Positions 1-9,261 are shown, counted from the stretch's first letter. The stretch is 64,000 bases of DNA from Taibaiella koreensis (GCF_003545715.1 NZ_QVNU01000001.1:806001-870000), one strand, 5' to 3'. Translations and numbers: made by a program. The notes: generated from the letters alone by a model not told the origin.

Positions 1-1382
1 CTTGCGATACCTATGAAAAGTTGCTGGCCCTGGTCAATGCCGGCGTTAATGTATTTCGCCTCAATTTTTCTCATGGCTCCCATGAGAAGCATGCCGAAGT
101 GATCAGTAACATCAAAAAAATTAACGACGAATACCCTTTCAACATAGCGATACTAGCCGATCTTCAGGGACCCAAGTTGCGCGTGGGCGAGATCGAAGAC
201 AACTCTTTGCTGCTGCTGCAGGATGATATTATTACGTTTACCAATGTGCCTTGTACCGGCACCAAGGATGCCATTTACATTTCTTACCCTGATTTCCACA
301 AGGATGCAAAAGTAGGCGAGAGTATATTGCTGGACGATGGCAAGATAGAGACCCGCGTAACTGAGATCACTGCCGATGGCCGTGTAAAAGCAAAGGTGAT
401 CAATGGTGGCGTATTGCTGCCCCGGAAAGGTGTTAACCTTCCCGATACCCAGATTTCGATTCCTTCTCTTACCGAAAAGGACCTGCGCGACCTGGACTTC
501 ATTATTAGCCAGCGCATCGACTGGATCGGCCTCTCGTTTGTACGCCGTCCCAACGATATCCTGGATCTCAAAATGAGATTAAAAGATAAGGGCAGTCCGG
601 CCAAGATCATCGCCAAAATAGAGAAGCCGGAAGCCCTGCAGCACCTGAGAGAGATCATCCTGGCCTCTGATGCGGTGATGGTGGCACGGGGCGACCTGGG
701 TGTGGAAATGCCGGTAGAGAAAATACCCATGATCCAGAAGGAGATCGTTCGTAAATGTATTCACAGAGCCAAGCCTGTGATCATCGCCACCCAGATGATG
801 GAAAGCATGATCGACCGTACGCGTCCTAACCGCAGCGAGATCACTGATGTTGCCAACGCGGTAATGGAAGGCGCCGATGCCGTGATGCTTAGCGGCGAAA
901 CCGCAATGGGCGCCCATCCCGCGCTGGTAGTGCAGACGATGGTCAACATTGTGCGGGAAGTCGAAAAGGAAGAAACAGTGTATAACCGCAATCTGGTACC
1001 CCAGCCGCATTCTCCTTCTTTCCTCAGCGATGCCTTGTGCTATAATGCCTGCAAAATTGCGGAAGATGTACATGCTGATGCGCTCATTGGGATGACACAG
1101 AGCGGCTATACCGGCTTTATGCTGTCAAGCTTCAGACCATATTCCGCGCTGTTTGTCTTCACCAAGACCCAAACCCTGATTAACCAGCTTAGCCTGAGCT
1201 GGGGTGTGCAGGCTTTTTATTACGATAAAGAAGAAGGCGTGGACAGCATTATTGCCGATCAGATCGCAATACTGAAAGAAAAAGGATTGCTCAAGACGGG
1301 CGACGTTGTGATCAATACCGGCAGCACGCCTGTAAATGAGCATTTGCCTACCAATATGCTGAAAGTAACCAAGGTGATTTAG
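1..1382 (+). CDS. pyk: pyruvate kinase, 5' end outside the window
   Basis: Last step of glycolysis: phosphoenolpyruvate plus ADP gives pyruvate plus ATP, in the cytosol. The reading frame is open to the left edge (C-D-T-Y-E-K before the first LL), so roughly the first 25-30 residues are missing. Visible family motifs are VFRLNFSHG, LADLQGPKLRVGE, the active-site block IIAKIEKPEAL with its catalytic Lys, the metal/substrate loop ARGDLGVEMP, ATQMMESM and MLSGETAMG. The C-terminal allosteric domain follows and ends normally, with no extra PEP-utiliser domain, so full length would be about 480 residues. It ends just before a strong hairpin and converges on a lipoprotein operon. Confidence 0.97.
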   Translation, partial: CDTYEKLLALVNAGVNVFRLNFSHGSHEKHAEVISNIKKINDEYPFNIAILADLQGPKLRVGEIEDNSLLLLQDDIITFTNVPCTGTKDAIYISYPDFHKDAKVGESILLDDGKIETRVTEITADGRVKAKVINGGVLLPRKGVNLPDTQISIPSLTEKDLRDLDFIISQRIDWIGLSFVRRPNDILDLKMRLKDKGSPAKIIAKIEKPEALQHLREIILASDAVMVARGDLGVEMPVEKIPMIQKEIVRKCIHRAKPVIIATQMMESMIDRTRPNRSEITDVANAVMEGADAVMLSGETAMGAHPALVVQTMVNIVREVEKEETVYNRNLVPQPHSPSFLSDALCYNACKIAEDVHADALIGMTQSGYTGFMLSSFRPYSALFVFTKTQTLINQLSLSWGVQAFYYDKEEGVDSIIADQIAILKEKGLLKTGDVVINTGSTPVNEHLPTNMLKVTKVI

Positions 1383-1401
1383 TAAGATATTCATTCATAT
1401 C

Positions 1402-1445
1402 TCAAAATGACATTGCCGGCCTCCAGGCCGGCGATGTCATTTTGA
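1402..1445. terminator. bidirectional hairpin between convergent genes
   Basis: A 20-bp stem (TCAAAATGACATTGCCGGCC against its complement, one G-T wobble) with a 4-nt loop. It lies between the ends of pyk and the opposing lipoprotein-type gene. There is no long T run, but the stem is strong and is placed to serve both strands. Confidence 0.7.
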
Positions 1446-1458
1446 ATAGCTGTATCTG

Positions 1459-2154
1459 TTAATAAGGCGTACGGCTAATCAATGGCCTGTACTCAGCATA
1501 GCGATATTCGGGTGGCAGATCGATCATATTATCAACTGCGCTGTGGGTGATGTGTCCAGTAATGGCATCCCTTCGTTCGAAGGAAAAAGTAAAGCCCTCT
1601 CTTTTGTTATGAATTACAGCATCGATATATTCAAGGGTGTCGAGATGAGCGCCTTTCCATTGTAAAGTATAGGCATAGCCACCGCCCAGGCCCACATAAT
1701 AGGCCGTAATGATCTTACGGTCAAAATAAAAGGTTGGATTGGGTAAGTTGATCCTTTGATGACGGAACTGATTTTTCCGGCGATCAAAGAGAAAGATCGT
1801 GGCGCCATATTTAAAACCTGTTCCGGAGGCTCCGTAGCACTCAACCAGCAGATCTTTATAGCCATCGCCATTCATGTCTATCAGGCTATCGATACCATAG
1901 CACGCTGTATAATCCCCTTTTGCTCTTAATTGGTTGAGCAGTCGCGTTGCTTTTCTGCCCAAAGGAGACTCATCCGGTGGTGCGGGACCGGAAGGAGCAA
2001 CGGATGGAGATATCTTGTTTGCTGTAGGATATTGATGTGTCGTGATCGCCGTTTGTTCTGCCGGTTGCGTATTACCGGCAAAACAACTCATCATCAACCC
2101 GTATAAAAGGTAAGAACCGGATGGCGCCGGCCTTAGTTCTTTTGCGCGGCCCAT
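1459..2154 (-). CDS. hypothetical exported protein with a DxNxDGxxD loop
   Basis: Not assigned to a named family. The 231-residue product has a basic start, a short hydrophobic stretch ending LMMSC (possible lipobox, Cys24), then a Ser/Pro/Thr-rich linker to about residue 65. Residues 93-101 read DMNGDGYKD, a calcium-binding-type loop as in FG-GAP/VCBS and dockerin repeats, present once. The rest looks like a small globular domain rich in Tyr and Phe. Its ATG lies inside the end of the upstream DUF885 gene (22-nt overlap, other frame), so the two are probably cotranscribed and translationally coupled. A later start is possible because the N-terminal 20 residues are not a textbook signal peptide. 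Confidence 0.7.
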   Translation of the reverse strand: MGRAKELRPAPSGSYLLYGLMMSCFAGNTQPAEQTAITTHQYPTANKISPSVAPSGPAPPDESPLGRKATRLLNQLRAKGDYTACYGIDSLIDMNGDGYKDLLVECYGASGTGFKYGATIFLFDRRKNQFRHQRINLPNPTFYFDRKIITAYYVGLGGGYAYTLQWKGAHLDTLEYIDAVIHNKREGFTFSFERRDAITGHITHSAVDNMIDLPPEYRYAEYRPLISRTPY

Positions 2155-3923
2155 TCTTTTACTTGTTGCTCCAGGATGTCGAGCGGCATGCTGCCATTCT
2201 TCAATACCTCATCGTGAAAGGCGGCGATATTGAATTTGGCCCCAAGTTTGGCAGCACATTCCTCCCGTAACCGTTTGATGGTAAGTGAACCTACCTTATA
2301 GCCAAGCGCCTGTCCCGGCCAGGCCATATAACGCTCGATCTCGATAGTGGCTGCTTCCTGCGAGATCTGCTCATTGTCTGTCATGTACTGGATCGCTTCC
2401 TCCCGTGTCATATGGCGGGCATGCAGGCCTGCATCGACCACCAGCCTTATGGCGCGATGCATTTCTGCTCCCAGCGCGCCCAGGTATTGATAAGGATCGG
2501 TATACAGACCCAACTCCTTACCCAGGCTCTCGCAATAAAGCGCCCAGCCTTCGATATAAGCATTGTCGCCTGTGGAGAACCTGCGGAAGGCTGGCAAAGT
2601 AGTGTCTTCCTGCTGCAGGGATATCTGGTAGTGGTGACCGGGAATGGCTTCGTGCAGGAACAAGCTCTCCATCTGCTCTTCTACCACATTGTACTTTGTG
2701 GGATCGAGGATCAGTACATAGAAGATTCCTGGCCTTTTGCCGTCGGGGCTGCCCTGGAAATATTGGGACGAGCCGCTTTTGACACGATAGGCCTCGATCT
2801 GCCTGATCTCAAACGGTGTCCGGGGCTCATGAAGGAACAGCTTGCGCAGCTGCGGTTTCATGCGGGTATGAATGTTTTCATAAGCAGCAAGAATTTCATC
2901 GGCATTATGAAACGGCATAAAACGTTTGTCGGTAGCCAGGTAGCTGAAGAAAGTCTTCAGGTCGCCGGAAAAGCCGGTAGCGGTTTTGATGCTATCCATT
3001 AGCGTCCTGATGCGTTTAACTTCCGAAAGGCCCAGGTTATAGATCTCTTCGGCGCTCATGCGGGTAGAAGTATTGGCCCTCACGGCATAGTCGTAATAGG
3101 CTTTGCCATCGGGAACATCCCATATGCCCGAGGAGCTGCGCGCGGCAGGCAGGTACTCGTTCTGAAGGAAGGCGCCAAGCTTTTGGTACGCCGGGTTGAT
3201 GATGGTCGCAATGGCTCCCCGGTAGGCATTGCCAAGGCGGGCCTGCTCGGGCGAGGTAATCTCTCCCGGAAGCTTCAGGATGGGTTGGTAGAAGACTGAA
3301 AGCTTTGGATCGACCGCGACCATGTCTTTCATTTGCGGGATCATTTTGGCTACCAGCGCCTTGGGCAGCACATAATGGGCAGCCATTCCCTTCCTGAAAT
3401 AAACGATCACGCTGTCGACGTATGGGCCAAAGGCTTTCATCCGCTGCAGCCAGTTGTCATAGTCCTGCACGGTGTTGAATGGCTGGATCAATGCGCCGCT
3501 ACCCATTTGGGCAAACGTAAGATGGAAGCCTCCGATCTGCTCCAGCGGCATGTAATTGCTATGGAAGTTAAGGCCCTCCAGCCGCCGTTTTAATTCATAA
3601 TCGAGACAATCGTAGTTGATGCGGTCTTTAGCATTTAAATCTTCCCGCCGGAAGCCCGCCAGTTCTTTCCGGTACCGCTCAAGGTGCGTTTTGATCTTAC
3701 CGCGATAGCTGTCGGTGAAATCGATATAGAGCTTATCGTTAAAACGGTTGTCGCCATTGGCAGTTGCTTCCAGGGGAAAGAGTGCGATATTATCCTGATA
3801 GTATCGCTCAAAAAGCGCTGCCAGGGACGTGTTCCTGGCCTGGCTGCCGGAGCTTGCCGGGGTATCGGAACAGGAGGTAAAATAAAGGAGGCAGCAAAGC
3901 AGGAAGTATACTGACTTGTTCAT
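2133..3923 (-). CDS. DUF885 family lipoprotein, putative zinc peptidase
   Basis: A 596-residue protein of the DUF885 family, whose members have a thermolysin-like zinc-peptidase fold. It starts with MNKSVYFLLCCLLYFTSC, a lipoprotein signal with the lipid-modified Cys at about residue 18; an ATG 21 nt further upstream is less likely because it puts extra residues ahead of this signal. The metal motif HEAIPGHH is near residue 424, followed by EGWALYCESLG near residue 456, whose Glu is the expected third ligand. Substrates of the family are poorly known, and peptide cleavage in the periplasm is inferred. It is the first gene of a two-gene operon. Confidence 0.9.
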   Translation of the reverse strand: MNKSVYFLLCCLLYFTSCSDTPASSGSQARNTSLAALFERYYQDNIALFPLEATANGDNRFNDKLYIDFTDSYRGKIKTHLERYRKELAGFRREDLNAKDRINYDCLDYELKRRLEGLNFHSNYMPLEQIGGFHLTFAQMGSGALIQPFNTVQDYDNWLQRMKAFGPYVDSVIVYFRKGMAAHYVLPKALVAKMIPQMKDMVAVDPKLSVFYQPILKLPGEITSPEQARLGNAYRGAIATIINPAYQKLGAFLQNEYLPAARSSSGIWDVPDGKAYYDYAVRANTSTRMSAEEIYNLGLSEVKRIRTLMDSIKTATGFSGDLKTFFSYLATDKRFMPFHNADEILAAYENIHTRMKPQLRKLFLHEPRTPFEIRQIEAYRVKSGSSQYFQGSPDGKRPGIFYVLILDPTKYNVVEEQMESLFLHEAIPGHHYQISLQQEDTTLPAFRRFSTGDNAYIEGWALYCESLGKELGLYTDPYQYLGALGAEMHRAIRLVVDAGLHARHMTREEAIQYMTDNEQISQEAATIEIERYMAWPGQALGYKVGSLTIKRLREECAAKLGAKFNIAAFHDEVLKNGSMPLDILEQQVKEWAAQKN

Positions 3924-3989
3924 GAGTGGTTTGGCTTTAAGCATGATGAAGATAAAGCTTTCCGCTGATAATTGATATCTGGCTCCGGA

Positions 3990-4973
3990 TTATACCGGCT
4001 GGCTGCCATGTTTTTGGTTACGCAGTACATTCTCTGCATCCCAGGGTATCTGATGCACAAAGGGATGCTGCCGCACGGGACAGGACTCCAGGGCGCAGAT
4101 GCGGCAGGAAAAAGATTCACAGCCGTCGACATGTACGAACAGCTCTATGGCGTCACCGAATTTGAGCCTGATGAGATGGTCCAGGGATTCGATCTCGTTA
4201 TGGGCTTCCCGCACATTATAATACCAGGGAAGGGTGAGGTGGCCGTCGAGATGCAGTACGTTGCCGTACTGGATCATCCGCAGGTTGTGCAGGTCGGTCC
4301 ACTGCTGCCGGCGATGCTCCTGCAGGTAGGCGATCAGCTCCTCCAACAGCGCGAGGTCGGCTTCATCCATGATCCCTGCCAGTGATTTGCGCATGACCCT
4401 ATAGCCGGTGACCAGTATAATGACAGCGAAGATAATGGCGACCACGGCATCCAGCCAAAGCCATCCGGTGAGCCTCATCAGGAACAGGCCCGCGATGATG
4501 CCGACGGTGGAATAGGTGTCGGTACGGAGATGCCTTCCTCCGGCCTGCAGTGCAGCCGATTTGGCCTTGATGCCCCTTTGTATGGCATAAGTGCCCGCGG
4601 CATAATTGACCAGGGCTGTAAAAGCCAATAAGGCCAATCCCCAGTCCAATGCCGTTACACGGCCGGGATGGTGAAGGCTTTCGACAGCTTCGTAAATAAT
4701 AGCGATACCGGCGATGATGATCAGTGTACCTTCAACCGCAGAGGATATGAACTCGGCTTTACCATGGCCATAGGGATGGTTGCGGTCCCTGGGCTTACTG
4801 GCGAGCCAGATGCTATACCAGCCTATAAGTCCTGTCGCAACATTGACCGTACTTTCCATAGCATCGGTGAATACGGCCACAGACTTGGTCCACCACCAGG
4901 CTACGATCTTGATCAGGAACAGTGCTATCGCCAAAAAGGCGATATTGCGTTGAAGACGGACCTGGCTGGCCAT
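3990..4973 (-). CDS. cation diffusion facilitator (CDF) metal transporter
   Basis: Inner-membrane divalent-cation/proton antiporter family, 327 residues with six predicted membrane helices in the first 210 residues and a cytoplasmic C-terminal domain. The family loop HPYGHGKAEF is at 66-75. The helix-2 metal-site region reads TDAMESTVN (Asp37, Glu40, Asn44) where zinc exporters usually have D-x3-D or D/H-type ligands, while helix 5 keeps an HxxxD pair (HLRTD). The tail carries four Cys in a CESFSC..C....C arrangement. These differences make the metal (Zn, Fe, Mn or Co) impossible to assign from sequence. It stands alone. Confidence 0.93.
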   Translation of the reverse strand: MASQVRLQRNIAFLAIALFLIKIVAWWWTKSVAVFTDAMESTVNVATGLIGWYSIWLASKPRDRNHPYGHGKAEFISSAVEGTLIIIAGIAIIYEAVESLHHPGRVTALDWGLALLAFTALVNYAAGTYAIQRGIKAKSAALQAGGRHLRTDTYSTVGIIAGLFLMRLTGWLWLDAVVAIIFAVIILVTGYRVMRKSLAGIMDEADLALLEELIAYLQEHRRQQWTDLHNLRMIQYGNVLHLDGHLTLPWYYNVREAHNEIESLDHLIRLKFGDAIELFVHVDGCESFSCRICALESCPVRQHPFVHQIPWDAENVLRNQKHGSQPV

Positions 4974-5003
4974 AACCGGATTGATTTGAGATAAGAGGCA
5001 AAG

Positions 5004-5399
5004 TTAAGAAGACGAAAGGTCCTCAGCGAATGCGGTTTCTTTTAATTTATCATTACGGAAAAGCCTGTGCAGCGCGGCTGCTGTCCAGCTGCCCAAACCT
5101 GCGGTGATAAAGCCAAGCAGCACAGTAACCGCAGTCATGAACCAGGAAGAAGGCAAATGGAACAGAACAGCCATTTTCCTGCTGAGAATATGCTCGTTGG
5201 CCTGGTCGGTAATGATACACAGCAATAAGTAACAAAGAGCCGCGCCCAGTCCGGCAGCAAGAAACGACATGCCGTTGCGGCGTAAAGGCAGCAGCAATGT
5301 GATACAAAAGCCGATGAGTGCGGGTATCCACCAGGGCATTATCATCAATGCAAAATAACAGGCGGCGGCATTGAGCAGCATGATGAATAAAAAGCGCAT
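5004..5399 (-). CDS. small integral membrane protein, unknown function
   Basis: A 131-residue protein with four likely membrane helices (about 3-22, 25-42, 44-63 and 85-115) and a charged tail. No catalytic motif is visible. It lies 30 nt upstream of the CDF transporter gene on the same strand, so cotranscription with it is plausible, and it is divergent from the UbiA gene. Confidence 0.75.
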   Translation of the reverse strand: MRFLFIMLLNAAACYFALMIMPWWIPALIGFCITLLLPLRRNGMSFLAAGLGAALCYLLLCIITDQANEHILSRKMAVLFHLPSSWFMTAVTVLLGFITAGLGSWTAAALHRLFRNDKLKETAFAEDLSSS

Positions 5400-5465
5400 G
5401 ATTACCTGGATTAATAAAGCAAGTTAATCCATTTTTACCTTTTTTTGTGCCAATTTTGTGCCCAC

Positions 5466-6431
5466 ATGAAACCGGTAGCTGCTTTTTTCCAATTAATAAG
5501 ATGGCGTAACTTAGTTATCGTGCTGCTGACGCAGTGGTTCATATGGCAATGCGTGATCAGACCTATGGCTGCGTGGAGCACCGTTCCGGTTTTCCTTACC
5601 ACTGCTCATTTTTTGCTACTCAGCCTTTCAACAGTATTGATCGCAGCTGCCGGATATATCATCAACGACTATTTCGACGTAAGGATAGATCTTATCAACC
5701 GGCCACAGAAAGTGATCATTGAAAAGGTGATCAGCCGTAGGGCGGCTATACTATGGCATAGCCTGTTCAATGTGGTCGGCTTTCTGCTGGCATTATACCT
5801 GGCACGCCAGCTGGGCAATTATTTTGTGGTGATCATACAGCTGGCATGTACCATATTGCTATGGTTTTATTCCACTGCGTTCAAACGGCAGTTCGTTACC
5901 GGCAACGTAGTAGTCGCCTTGCTTACCGGGCTTACGGTAATGATTCTTGCCGTATACGAACCGGCGCTTTACCCGCATGTCAATTTCCGCTACTTCCTGG
6001 AAGAGCAGGGCAGGGTGCTGGTCAATCCCTTCGGTGTGATTGCGGTCTACACCTATTTTGCCTTTATGCTCACCTGGATGCGGGAGATCGTAAAAGATAT
6101 GGAGGATTTTAAAGGGGATGCCGAAGATGGCTGCGTCACCATGCCGATACGCATAGGCTTGCAGCGCTCTGTTTTTTTTGTGATCGGTTTTGGTATCCTT
6201 GCTATAGCACCCCTGAGTATGGCCGCGGTAAAGCTGTTTTCGGGCAGCTGGTCGATACTGGGTGTCTATATACTCGTTGCTCTGGTCCTTCCATTGATCG
6301 CCTGGCTGCTCTACCTGCCGCGGAAAGCAACGGCAAAGCATTATGGCGATGCCAGCCGCTGGCTCAAGATGATCATGCTGGCCGGTATCGCTTCCTTATT
6401 GTTATATTTTTGGCTGCAGTATTACCTGTAG
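5466..6431 (+). CDS. UbiA-family prenyltransferase
   Basis: A 321-residue membrane enzyme that transfers a prenyl chain to an acceptor. The first Asp-rich motif NDYFDVRID is near residue 66 and the second, DMEDFKGDAEDG, near residue 211; both bind Mg-diphosphate. About eight to nine helices are visible. The sequence resembles the geranylgeranylglycerol-phosphate geranylgeranyltransferase branch common in Bacteroidota more than the menaquinone enzyme MenA, but the acceptor is inferred. I chose the ATG giving MKPVAAFFQLIRW; a GTG 21 nt upstream would sit in a promoter-like T-rich tract. It is followed after 13 nt by maf. Confidence 0.9.
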   Translation: MKPVAAFFQLIRWRNLVIVLLTQWFIWQCVIRPMAAWSTVPVFLTTAHFLLLSLSTVLIAAAGYIINDYFDVRIDLINRPQKVIIEKVISRRAAILWHSLFNVVGFLLALYLARQLGNYFVVIIQLACTILLWFYSTAFKRQFVTGNVVVALLTGLTVMILAVYEPALYPHVNFRYFLEEQGRVLVNPFGVIAVYTYFAFMLTWMREIVKDMEDFKGDAEDGCVTMPIRIGLQRSVFFVIGFGILAIAPLSMAAVKLFSGSWSILGVYILVALVLPLIAWLLYLPRKATAKHYGDASRWLKMIMLAGIASLLLYFWLQYYL

Positions 6432-6444
6432 CATACTGAATGTC

Positions 6445-7020
6445 ATGAAAAAGATCATACTCGCTTCCCAGTCGCCGCGCCGCAAGCAATTGCTGGAGCA
6501 GGCCGAATTGTCCTTTGAGATCAGGACCGCACACGCCAACGAGGAATTTCCCGATACGATTGAAGCCGCGCAAGTGCCTTTGTTTATTGCCGGCAACAAA
6601 GCCCGGGCGGTATGGGATGCCCTGCCGGAAACGGAACGGTCCCAAACCATAATTATCGCTGCCGATACGGTAGTGGTGCTGGACAATCGTATTATTGGAA
6701 AACCGGTTGATGAGGCCGATGCCTGTGCCATCCTGCGCAGCCTTTCCGGTCGCACACATAAGGTGATTACCGGTGTGGTGATCCTGTCGGACGGACAGGA
6801 GGAAACCTTGCAGGAGATTACAGAAGTAGATTTTCTGCCATTGTCTGAAGAGCAGATTACACATTACGTATCCCATTACCAGCCTATGGACAAGGCTGGG
6901 GCATATGCCATCCAGGAATGGATAGGCCTTGTGGGCATCCGGCGCATCGCCGGAGACTTTTACAATGTAATGGGATTACCGGTCAACCGCGTGCTACAGA
7001 CCCTGAAACGCCTTTCCTGA
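6445..7020 (+). CDS. maf: Maf-type nucleotide pyrophosphatase
   Basis: A 191-residue house-cleaning enzyme that hydrolyses non-canonical or modified nucleoside triphosphates (dTTP/UTP and relatives) to monophosphates. It shows the Maf signature ILASQSPRRKQLL at 5-17, the acidic AADTVV motif near 70, GKP near 88, SGRTHKVITGV and the terminal DKAGAYAIQ block. Length is normal. It is directly downstream of the prenyltransferase gene and probably in its operon. Confidence 0.96.
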   Translation: MKKIILASQSPRRKQLLEQAELSFEIRTAHANEEFPDTIEAAQVPLFIAGNKARAVWDALPETERSQTIIIAADTVVVLDNRIIGKPVDEADACAILRSLSGRTHKVITGVVILSDGQEETLQEITEVDFLPLSEEQITHYVSHYQPMDKAGAYAIQEWIGLVGIRRIAGDFYNVMGLPVNRVLQTLKRLS

Positions 7021-7049
7021 GTAGTTTTTGTAAGCTGGTTGTTAATGTG

Positions 7050-7087
7050 AGCGGCGTTATGCATGAATATCATTGCATAACGCCGCT
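7050..7087. terminator. bidirectional hairpin between maf and gpmI
   Basis: A perfect 14-bp stem (AGCGGCGTTATGCA with its complement) around a 10-nt loop, lying between two convergent genes. Confidence 0.75.
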
Positions 7088-7107
7088 GTACCTGCTACCT
7101 GGAATGG

Positions 7108-8637
7108 TCAATCGATGAGTATATCGCCCGTCATCTCTTGGGGAATAGGCAGGCCCATGTAGCGCAAAATAGTAGGCGCAATGTCGCCCAGCTTGCCCGG
7201 GCGAAGGCTGCCTTTATAATCGTTGGAAATAAGGAAAAGCGGTACGGGGTTGAGGGAATGGGCCGTATTGGGGCTGCCATCCTCATTGACAAGATAGTCT
7301 GAGTTGCCATGATCGGCGGTAAGGAATATGCCGTAGCCTTTCTCCAGTGCCAGCGGCACAATGCGGGATACGCAATGATCCACCGTCAGCGTTGCTTTGA
7401 TCGCCGCTTCCCATACGCCTGTATGTCCTACCATATCGGTATTGGCAAAGTTGAGGCAAATAAAGTCGGCGCTTTGCCTTTCAATCTCGGGAAGGATCGC
7501 TTCCGTGATCTCGTTGGCGCTCATTTCCGGCTTCAGGTCATAGGTGGCTACGTCTTTAGGGGAGGGTAGTAGAATGCGCCTTTCCCCTTCAAAAGGCTCT
7601 TCGCGTCCGCCGGAGAAGAAAAAGGTCACGTGCGGATACTTCTCTGTTTCCGCGATCCGGATCTGCTTCAGATGGTCTTTTGCCAGCACTTCACCCAAGG
7701 TATTGTTGAGATTATCGTTGTGAAAGATAACCCCGACATTCCGGAAGCTATGGTCATATTCGGTCATCGTGACGTAGTGAAGCTGCAAGGGTTGCATATC
7801 CTGTTCGGGGAAGGCCTGCTGGGTAAGCACCTCGGTAATCTCCCGGCAACGGTCGGTCCTGAAGTTGAAGCAGATCACAGCATCGCCGTCCCGGATCTCG
7901 GCAAGCGGGTTGCCATCGCTGTCGGTAGCAATAATGGGCTTGATAAATTCGTCGGTAATGCCGGTGGCATATGAGGCCTTTACTGCTTCCAGCACGTCCT
8001 GTGTACGGTGGCCCTTGCCTTTTGTCAATGCGTCATAGGCGAGCTTTACCCGCTCCCAGCGCTTGTCGCGGTCCATAGCGTAATAGCGCCCCGTAACAGA
8101 TGCCAGTACCCCCCTGGTACCTGTAAGATGCTGTTGCAGCTCTTCCAGAAAGCCCAGGCCGCTTTTGGGGTCTGTGTCCCTGCCATCGGTAAAGGCATGG
8201 ACGGCATACCGGGGTACGCCAGCTTCTTCGGCATACCGGCATAAGGCTTCCAGGTGCCGTATATGTGCATGTACACCGCCATCACTTACCAGACCGATGA
8301 AATGAAGCGTTTTATGTTGTTCTTTGCAATAGTCCAGTGCCGCTTTAAACACTGCATTTTGCTGTAGCTCGCCGCTCTGCACAGCGATATTGATCCTTTG
8401 GAGCTCCTGGTACACAATGCGGCCTGCGCCTATATTCAAATGGCCGACCTCCGAATTGCCCATTTGCCCTTCCGGAAGACCTACAGCCTCGCCGCAGGTA
8501 ATCAGCTCCGTATGGGGATAGGTATGGTAAAGGGAAGAGACAAAAGCAGGGTGTGCATTGGCGATGGCGTCGGCCTTCGGTACCTTACCATGGCCCCAGC
8601 CGTCCATGATAATCAACAGAGCGCGTTTATGATTCAT
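7108..8637 (-). CDS. gpmI: 2,3-bisphosphoglycerate-independent phosphoglycerate mutase
   Basis: Converts 3-phosphoglycerate to 2-phosphoglycerate in the cytosol using two Mn ions and a phosphoserine intermediate. The 509-residue length is typical. Asp12 (IIMDGWGHG) and the nucleophile Ser62 (MGNSEVGHLNIGAG) are present, as are HAFTDGRDTDP, CFNFRTDRCREIT, the metal motif NTDMVGHTG and TADHGNSD. Its -7 element ends only five bases before the ATG, so the mRNA may be leaderless. Together with pyk it gives the window two lower-glycolysis genes, about 6 kb apart and separately transcribed. Confidence 0.98.
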   Translation of the reverse strand: MNHKRALLIIMDGWGHGKVPKADAIANAHPAFVSSLYHTYPHTELITCGEAVGLPEGQMGNSEVGHLNIGAGRIVYQELQRINIAVQSGELQQNAVFKAALDYCKEQHKTLHFIGLVSDGGVHAHIRHLEALCRYAEEAGVPRYAVHAFTDGRDTDPKSGLGFLEELQQHLTGTRGVLASVTGRYYAMDRDKRWERVKLAYDALTKGKGHRTQDVLEAVKASYATGITDEFIKPIIATDSDGNPLAEIRDGDAVICFNFRTDRCREITEVLTQQAFPEQDMQPLQLHYVTMTEYDHSFRNVGVIFHNDNLNNTLGEVLAKDHLKQIRIAETEKYPHVTFFFSGGREEPFEGERRILLPSPKDVATYDLKPEMSANEITEAILPEIERQSADFICLNFANTDMVGHTGVWEAAIKATLTVDHCVSRIVPLALEKGYGIFLTADHGNSDYLVNEDGSPNTAHSLNPVPLFLISNDYKGSLRPGKLGDIAPTILRYMGLPIPQEMTGDILID

Positions 8638-8642
8638 GCGCG

Positions 8643-8650
8643 CAAAGATA
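8643..8650 (-). promoter_or_regulatory. -7 element TATCTTTG of gpmI
   Basis: Exact match to the Bacteroidota -7 consensus TAnnTTTG. Only five bases (GCGCG) separate it from the gpmI ATG, so transcription should begin at or next to the start codon. Confidence 0.6.
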
Positions 8651-8766
8651 GGAAAGGTTCGGCCGCATAAAACATGTTCCTGCTAGCGCCTCCAGGTTTT
8701 GGTTCCGATCGGTTTTTTTATGATTTTTGCCGCTTTCGGCACCACCATTATCCACCAATTCTCCTA

Positions 8767-8798
8767 TTTGCAAAAAAAAGTGCTAAAAAATTGATTTG
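8767..8798 (+). promoter_or_regulatory. candidate promoter of the DUF4783 gene
   Basis: TTTG, a 20-nt spacer, then TTGATTTG. This matches the Bacteroidota -33/-7 layout except for T in place of A at the second position of the -7 element. The predicted leader would be about 70 nt. Confidence 0.35.
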
Positions 8799-8874
8799 TG
8801 GCATAATTATTGATCATAAATTTTTATAAACCCCATAACCAGACCAACCACGTATGTAAGTATCCAGGCAAGAC

Positions 8875-9261
8875 ATGAGAAAATATTTGGCTATATTTAT
8901 TGCTGCAATATTTGTATTTGGTAGTGTTTTTGCACAGCCTCAGGTCGATGACGTATCCAATTCATTGAATAAGGGCGAAGTGTCTAATGTGGTGAAATAT
9001 TTCGACAAGATCGTAGATATCACCATTAACAATGACCAATCCACCTATAGCAAGTCGCAGGCCGAGATGGTCGTGAAAAGCTTCTTTTCCAAAAATCAGG
9101 CTCGCTCCTTTTTCGTCAGACATAAGGGTGTCGCTTCGAGCGACAACTCTGTGTTCGTTATTGGCGAACTAAAAACGGCAAACGGCCCTTACAGGGTCTA
9201 TATTTTTTTCAAGCAAAGAGATAAGAACTACTGGCTGCAGCAGATAAAGTTTGAGCAGTAA
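8875..9261 (+). CDS. DUF4783 family exported protein
   Basis: A 128-residue protein with a clear Sec signal peptide (MRKYLAIFIAAIFVFGSVFA, cleavage before QPQ). The remainder matches DUF4783, a small Bacteroidota family with an NTF2-like alpha/beta outline. The core shows NSLNKGEVSNVVKYFD, then MVVKSFFSKN and the closing NYWLQQIKFEQ. Function is unknown in the family; a periplasmic or outer-membrane role is inferred from export. It stands alone, 71 nt before the DUF1015 gene. Confidence 0.88.
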   Translation: MRKYLAIFIAAIFVFGSVFAQPQVDDVSNSLNKGEVSNVVKYFDKIVDITINNDQSTYSKSQAEMVVKSFFSKNQARSFFVRHKGVASSDNSVFVIGELKTANGPYRVYIFFKQRDKNYWLQQIKFEQ

